In this document: piece after piece, positions 60,200 through 64,000 of the stretch
Position numbering within the stretch: position 1 is the stretch's first letter
Layout: every line of letters starts with the position of its first letter
Assembly (NCBI GenBank): GCA_021323855.1
Contig: JAJPKE010000045.1
Location: 186,001 to 250,000, forward strand
Length of the DNA stretch: 64,000 bases
Source of the DNA: Chloroflexota bacterium
Lineage (GTDB): Bacteria > Chloroflexota > Ktedonobacteria > Ktedonobacterales > JADMIN01
Direction of reading: 5' to 3'
The notes under the pieces: generated by a model
Database searches by the model: none
What the model was told of the DNA's origin: nothing
What the model saw: the letters and a program-made list of their open reading frames with translations, nothing else
Made by a program: the position numbers and the translations under genes

Positions 60200-60994
60200 T
60201 CAACCTTCGACGAATAGGATGCCAGGGCCGGTATGGATGTAACGATAATCCACCCTGCCGAAGCCAGCGCCACGCCAGCTAAAGTTCATCTCGCTGATGA
60301 GCAGCCAGTAGCCGCCGGGGCTGATGCCGACCAGTTGCGCCCAGTGACCGGCGGAGCTTGCGCCCTGCACGTTGGGGTCGAACCAGACGGCCTCGCCAGC
60401 TTTGGGGATCGAACTGCGCGGCAGGTTGGCCGCCGTGATGTCTGGATAGTTGAGGTGTTGCTCGTTCACCCACCAGTTGCAGTAACCAAACCCTGGACGC
60501 ACGGGGAAGTTGGCGGGGTTCGGCGTGTAGATATCGGCGTAGCAGCCGGGCGGTACGGTCCACTGGGTGATATTGGGAACGAACATATAGCTTTGCTTGC
60601 AAAACTCGCCGGTGACATCTGCCCCCGGCGCAACCACGACCGGGGTAGAGCCATCCGAGAGCGCGGGACCGTAGCCGGTGGGCAGCGGAGTGCCGGTAGC
60701 CAGCGGTGTAAGAGAGGTCGCCTGTCCCTGAATGACGGCATTATGGGCAGTGGCGGCGCTGGCGGTGTTCTGCGGCACGCGCGTAATGGCGAACGCCGTA
60801 CTCGTCACCAGCAACACCGCGACGCCGATGATCGCCGTCAACTGTTCGCGGCTGCCACGCTTCATGAGCGGCTCGATGGCGGTGCGCAGCGGCGAAGGCA
60901 GCCAGCTTGGGCCGGCCTTGCGCTCGGTTGCGATGATCGGCAGGCCGGTGATCGTATCGCGGCGGACGTTGTTCGGGCGAGTGCGCCGTTGCAT
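60200..60994 (-). CDS. Membrane-anchored CHAP-domain-like protein
   Basis: 264 residues; AGGA before the ATG at 60994. A cytoplasmic N-terminus (about 45, Arg/Lys-rich) precedes one membrane helix (LTAIIGVAVLLVTSTAFAIT, about 52-71), then a Thr/Pro linker. The outer domain has GYCNWWVNEQHL (catalytic-type Cys), PKAGEAVWFDPN, and SAGHWAQLVGISPGGYWLLI with the His, the order of the NlpC/P60-related CHAP fold (Cys...His). It may cleave peptidoglycan cross-links, but the sequence is divergent. The window does not show partners. Confidence 0.72.
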   Translation of the reverse strand: MQRRTRPNNVRRDTITGLPIIATERKAGPSWLPSPLRTAIEPLMKRGSREQLTAIIGVAVLLVTSTAFAITRVPQNTASAATAHNAVIQGQATSLTPLATGTPLPTGYGPALSDGSTPVVVAPGADVTGEFCKQSYMFVPNITQWTVPPGCYADIYTPNPANFPVRPGFGYCNWWVNEQHLNYPDITAANLPRSSIPKAGEAVWFDPNVQGASSAGHWAQLVGISPGGYWLLISEMNFSWRGAGFGRVDYRYIHTGPGILFVEG

Positions 60995-61300
60995 GAGCGA
61001 GGTCCTTTCCTATCGGACGGTACTGACATCTCTCTGTTGCAACTGTACACCAGACGGTAGGCAACAGACGCTTCCTCTAGGAGAGGAGTCCTGCTGATGA
61101 GAAAATTTAGGTAGACCGTCCTCTTGGCTCTGGAACATTCCACGCTATTCTGCGTCCAACTCTGCGGCTGATACTGCGACTTCTCCCTGGCGCTGCCCTC
61201 GCGCTTCAGGCAGACTGAGAGCATGTGATTGTGCTATGCGGCTGGACACCATACCACCAACCAGCGAATTTGTCGAAGATCGAAGAATGAGAGGCGCTGT

Positions 61301-62977
61301 ATGCTGCGCTCCCTGTATCGCGTGTACCTCTACGGCATCATCATCCTGCTGCTCTATTTCACCGCCATCTCCACCACCGCGTTCCTGGCGACGCTGCTGG
61401 GAATGACGCCACTCAACGGCGCCATCGAGAGCGAGCCGGCATCCAGCGCCATTGTGCAATCGGCGGTGTTTACGATCATCGCCTGGATCATCACGCTCGG
61501 CGTCGGCGGATTCCATTACTGGCTGCTGCGCCGCGATGAAATAGCCGATCCAGCGGCGGCAAATGGCACTGTGCGCGCGTTCCTGGTGAATCTGGGCGAA
61601 GGGATTGCCGCGCTTACGGCGTTGATCGGCGGTGTGGTCGCCCTGACCATCGTCAGCAACGGATCGAGCGCATCAACCGCCTTTGCCACGCTGTTCGTAT
61701 TCGCTGCGCTGTTTGTGCTGTTTGAGGGTGAGCGCAGGCGACGATCGGCGGTGAGCGGCGCTGCGCTGGTTTTCCAGCGGTTGCACTTCGCCCTGTTGCA
61801 ATTGATCTTCCTGCTCTTCTTTGTGCTGCCCGCGCTCTTCGATGTCCTCACACAATCGTTCTACGCTGTGCTGAATAACCTCGGCATCCTGAACGAAACC
61901 TGCTATTACAATTTCATTGGTGTAGGCTATTGCAACGAGAGCCAAACAGCATCCACCACCAGCAATCAGTTTGTTCCGGCCTGGCTGCTGGTGGGACTGG
62001 TGCTGCTGGCCTGGCTGGGCTATTGGTTGCTCGCGCGAGAAGAAAACCACTCGAAACTCATTGAGACGTTCCGATTCCTGGGCTTTGCCACCGGCGTAAT
62101 CGTGCTGCTAGTGGCGCTCAACCGCGCACTTGAACTGGTGGTGCGTCTCGTAGGCGGTGTGCAGACGACCGGCCTGGACTTCGCCCTCAGCTATAATTTC
62201 GTCACGCCGCTGCTGATTGGGCTGCTGGTGGCTGGTGTCTATGCGCTCTGGCTGCGTAGCGATGCGATGCGTGCGCGCCAACCGCTGCACCTGACCCGAT
62301 TGATTGCGCTGGCGATAGCGGCAGGGCTGGCGGCGATTCCGTTCTGGATGGGATGTATGGCGCTGCTGGATGACCTCACCGGGCAACTGGTATCCACTGG
62401 TTCATCCTCCTCGCCTTCTATGTTCATCTCCAATCTCGCGCTGATGCTCACCGGAGTTGTCTACATTCCGCTGGAACTCTGGCTGAGCGCGAGTACCCGG
62501 CGAGCGGACGCTTCGGCAGCGCCACGCCGCGCCTTCATGTTCGCATTGCTGGCGTTGGGTGTGCTGGATGCCGTCATTTCGCTGATCGTGCTGCTCTATG
62601 CGCTGCTGACGGCGGCGCTGGGTAATCCGACCGGGGAGTGGCAACAGACGGCGCGGACCGCTGGCGATGCGCTCATCGTTGGCGCGCTGATTGCGGCAAT
62701 CTATGGCTGGCGTCTCCTGGCCGAACAGCGCCGTCAGTCCGTGTCATCCGGGGCCTCGCAGCCAGCACATAGCCCAGCAGTTGCGCCAGCGATGACGCCG
62801 GTTGTTGACCTGGACGCCGTAACACTTCCTGGTGCAATCCCTGCGCCGTCCGCTGCCGGGGCTTCCCTCTCCGCATCTCCGGCTATCACCATTGAAGGCG
62901 TTCTCGATGATCTGCTGGCGGGACGCATGACCCGCGATCAGGCGGCAGCGCGTATCCGGGCGCTGGCATCGGCGTAG
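61301..62977 (+). CDS. DUF5671-like multi-pass membrane protein
   Basis: 558 residues from the ATG at 61301 (GAGGCGCTGT upstream). It has about twelve helices in a repeated pattern, in which pairs such as SLYRVYLYGIIILLLYFTAI... and HYWLLRRDEIADPA recur (later LGYWLLAREENHSKL). This W-x-LL-x-R-x-E loop and the tandem arrangement are what DUF5671 proteins show. The C-terminal region (Ala/Pro/Ser-rich) ends in LDDLLAGRMTRDQAAARIRALA, a SHOCT-like helix pair. Function unknown. A 20-bp palindrome follows the stop. Confidence 0.78.
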   Translation: MLRSLYRVYLYGIIILLLYFTAISTTAFLATLLGMTPLNGAIESEPASSAIVQSAVFTIIAWIITLGVGGFHYWLLRRDEIADPAAANGTVRAFLVNLGEGIAALTALIGGVVALTIVSNGSSASTAFATLFVFAALFVLFEGERRRRSAVSGAALVFQRLHFALLQLIFLLFFVLPALFDVLTQSFYAVLNNLGILNETCYYNFIGVGYCNESQTASTTSNQFVPAWLLVGLVLLAWLGYWLLAREENHSKLIETFRFLGFATGVIVLLVALNRALELVVRLVGGVQTTGLDFALSYNFVTPLLIGLLVAGVYALWLRSDAMRARQPLHLTRLIALAIAAGLAAIPFWMGCMALLDDLTGQLVSTGSSSSPSMFISNLALMLTGVVYIPLELWLSASTRRADASAAPRRAFMFALLALGVLDAVISLIVLLYALLTAALGNPTGEWQQTARTAGDALIVGALIAAIYGWRLLAEQRRQSVSSGASQPAHSPAVAPAMTPVVDLDAVTLPGAIPAPSAAGASLSASPAITIEGVLDDLLAGRMTRDQAAARIRALASA

Positions 62978-62980
62978 GTT

Positions 62981-63000
62981 GGCAGACAGGAATGTCTGCC
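62981..63000. repeat. Dispersed 20-bp palindrome, copy 2 of 2
   Basis: GGCAGACAGGAATGTCTGCC, identical to the copy at 57027-57046. It lies just past the DUF5671-like gene and 18 bp before the end of the converging helicase gene. Confidence 0.88.
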
Positions 63001-63017
63001 CCACCGGCAGGCGAGTA

Positions 63018-64000
63018 TTACGCTTCTTCGACGCGATCCTGGCGGGCAAGATCGGGGTCTTCATCCTCGGCCATCGGCAGCGGCGGAATGAGATCGGCGG
63101 GCGCGGTTGGTGTAGCTAGTGTCTCTGCTGGCGCAGCTTCCGGCTGGCCGGGGGGAAGTGTGGGCGTGGACATCGAGGGAACGGCGCGGCTCTGTGCCAC
63201 GCTGCCGCGCAGCATGCCACGCCAGCCGATATCCAGCGCCGGGCGCAGGCGACCCAGGCGGGCGCGCACCTCGATGAGATAGCGGCCATAGCGCGTCGTT
63301 TCGTTCGCGTACTGCCAGATATCGCGCGCATCCAACGTCTGTCCCACGGCGCCCTGGAGCTGCTGAAGCAGGTCTATCGTCTGGTTCAGCGTCACCAGCA
63401 GATCGCCTTCGGCAAGGTCAATGCGCCGCAGCAGACCGCCAAGCGAGAAGCCGCGATGCCAGTTCAGCGCAACGCCGTGGAAGTTCTCGACAATGCCCGG
63501 CGAGAGCGCCAGCCCTTCCTCATATTCCAATGTGGCGACACGCCGCCGCGCCGTCATGATTTCGCGGCGCAGTTGCATCAACCGCTGCGAGAGATAGTTG
63601 GTGTTGCGCATCGAGCGGTCGTCATCAAACGTGAACCAGCTTACCGCCTCGGCCAGTTCAGGCGCTGTCAGCCCGTCCAGCGCGCCGTTGACCATCAGTT
63701 CGGTGAGAACCATGCCAGCGGGATGGAAGAGCGCGCGTAGGAGTCTACCTTTGATTGTCAGTTCGTCGTCTTCGCCAATATAGCGTAGCGTCCGCAGCAC
63801 CGAAATCGTGCCTTCCAGTTCGGCGGCGGCGGCGCGGCTGAGCGCATACTCGTGGCGGTGCGCCCCGGCCTTGCGTGAACGTTGTTGGCCGCGCGCCGGC
63901 TCGATATCATACTCGATGTCGGCGCGTCCAGCGGAACGGTCGGGGCCGCCACGCCGCTGAAACTCTCGCAGGCTTGCGGCCAGCGCTGTCCGCAGGCGGC
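63018..64000 (-). CDS. C-terminal part of a Ski2/Mtr4-like helicase (DSHCT-type arm), N-terminus outside the window
   Basis: The frame is open to base 64000, so the protein is partial at its N-terminus; about 327 residues are present. Block SVLRTLRYIGEDDELTIKGR followed by LLRALFHPAGMVLTELMVNG and ALDGLTAPELAEAVSWFTFD resembles the DSHCT domain that ends bacterial Mtr4/HelY-like DEAD/DExH RNA helicases (K-G-x-x-A-x-x, ELxxxE/A). The helicase core motifs lie beyond the edge. An Ala/Pro-rich tail closes the protein. The family fit is good, but the enzymatic domain is not visible here. Confidence 0.7.
   Translation of the reverse strand, partial: RLRTALAASLREFQRRGGPDRSAGRADIEYDIEPARGQQRSRKAGAHRHEYALSRAAAAELEGTISVLRTLRYIGEDDELTIKGRLLRALFHPAGMVLTELMVNGALDGLTAPELAEAVSWFTFDDDRSMRNTNYLSQRLMQLRREIMTARRRVATLEYEEGLALSPGIVENFHGVALNWHRGFSLGGLLRRIDLAEGDLLVTLNQTIDLLQQLQGAVGQTLDARDIWQYANETTRYGRYLIEVRARLGRLRPALDIGWRGMLRGSVAQSRAVPSMSTPTLPPGQPEAAPAETLATPTAPADLIPPLPMAEDEDPDLARQDRVEEA

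Overview
The window is a 64 kb chromosomal fragment of a high-GC bacterium, most likely a Chloroflexota member of the Ktedonobacteria type. This is inferred from the mix of genes: XRE regulators fused to long TPR-like regions, several small chloroflexi-style membrane and lipoproteins, a DUF5671-like membrane protein, a haem-copper oxidase cluster ending in ctaG/ctaB/tlpA, and many dispersed intergenic palindromes. No rRNA, tRNA, CRISPR array or complete insertion sequence was recognised. Both ends cut through genes: argD at the left and a helicase-like gene at the right.

Layout. 1-2.9 kb: argJ-argD (arginine biosynthesis) and a small L7/L12-domain protein. 3.1-5.5 kb: a glucanase-fold protein, a small Cys-rich protein and a PAS-LuxR regulator. 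5.9-13 kb: a respiratory operon made of a cupredoxin, cytochrome oxidase subunits II, I and III, a CtaG-type assembly factor, haem O synthase and a TlpA-type thioredoxin. 13-19 kb: small membrane proteins, a penicillin-acylase-family enzyme and a TPR protein. 19-22.9 kb: a lower-GC stretch with a large XRE-TPR regulator. 22.9-27.7 kb: an apparent magnesium-responsive operon. 27.9-29.8 kb: a sodium:solute symporter with its small partner. 30-38 kb: ABC-F ATPase, coaE-pyk, a lipoprotein, citrate synthase with a divergent stand-alone HTH gene, and an SDR enzyme. 38.2-40.3 kb: a second low-GC regulatory patch. 40.4-46.4 kb: CapA-like protein, GT4 glycosyltransferase, AAC(3)-family acetyltransferase, DinB-like protein, second CtaG-like protein and a hydrolase. 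46.7-51 kb: yraN, a zinc-ribbon protein and the tsaE-tsaB-rimI-tsaD (t6A tRNA modification) operon. 51-64 kb: lipoprotein, spermidine-synthase-like protein, trehalose-synthase-like glycosyltransferase, nnr, dps, methyltransferase, msrA, response regulator, CHAP-like protein, DUF5671-like protein and the partial helicase.

The most notable system is at 22.9-27.7 kb on the minus strand. A sigma70-like promoter, an M-box (ykoK-type) magnesium riboswitch and an intrinsic terminator precede an NRAMP-related transporter whose canonical metal-site motifs are altered (DPGN to DAGG, MPH to TPY). It is followed by a soluble protein joining PRC-barrel, MgtE-N and CBS domains without the MgtE pore, then a small membrane protein and a MarC-family protein. 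I read this as a magnesium uptake system in which the MgtE sensor is a separate subunit for an NRAMP-type channel or carrier. A second point is the oxidase subunit I, which keeps the D-pathway residues but lacks the K-pathway lysine and the Asp of the Mg site. A third is a citrate synthase whose HTH partner is a free protein encoded divergently, with TTGATT repeats in the shared promoter.
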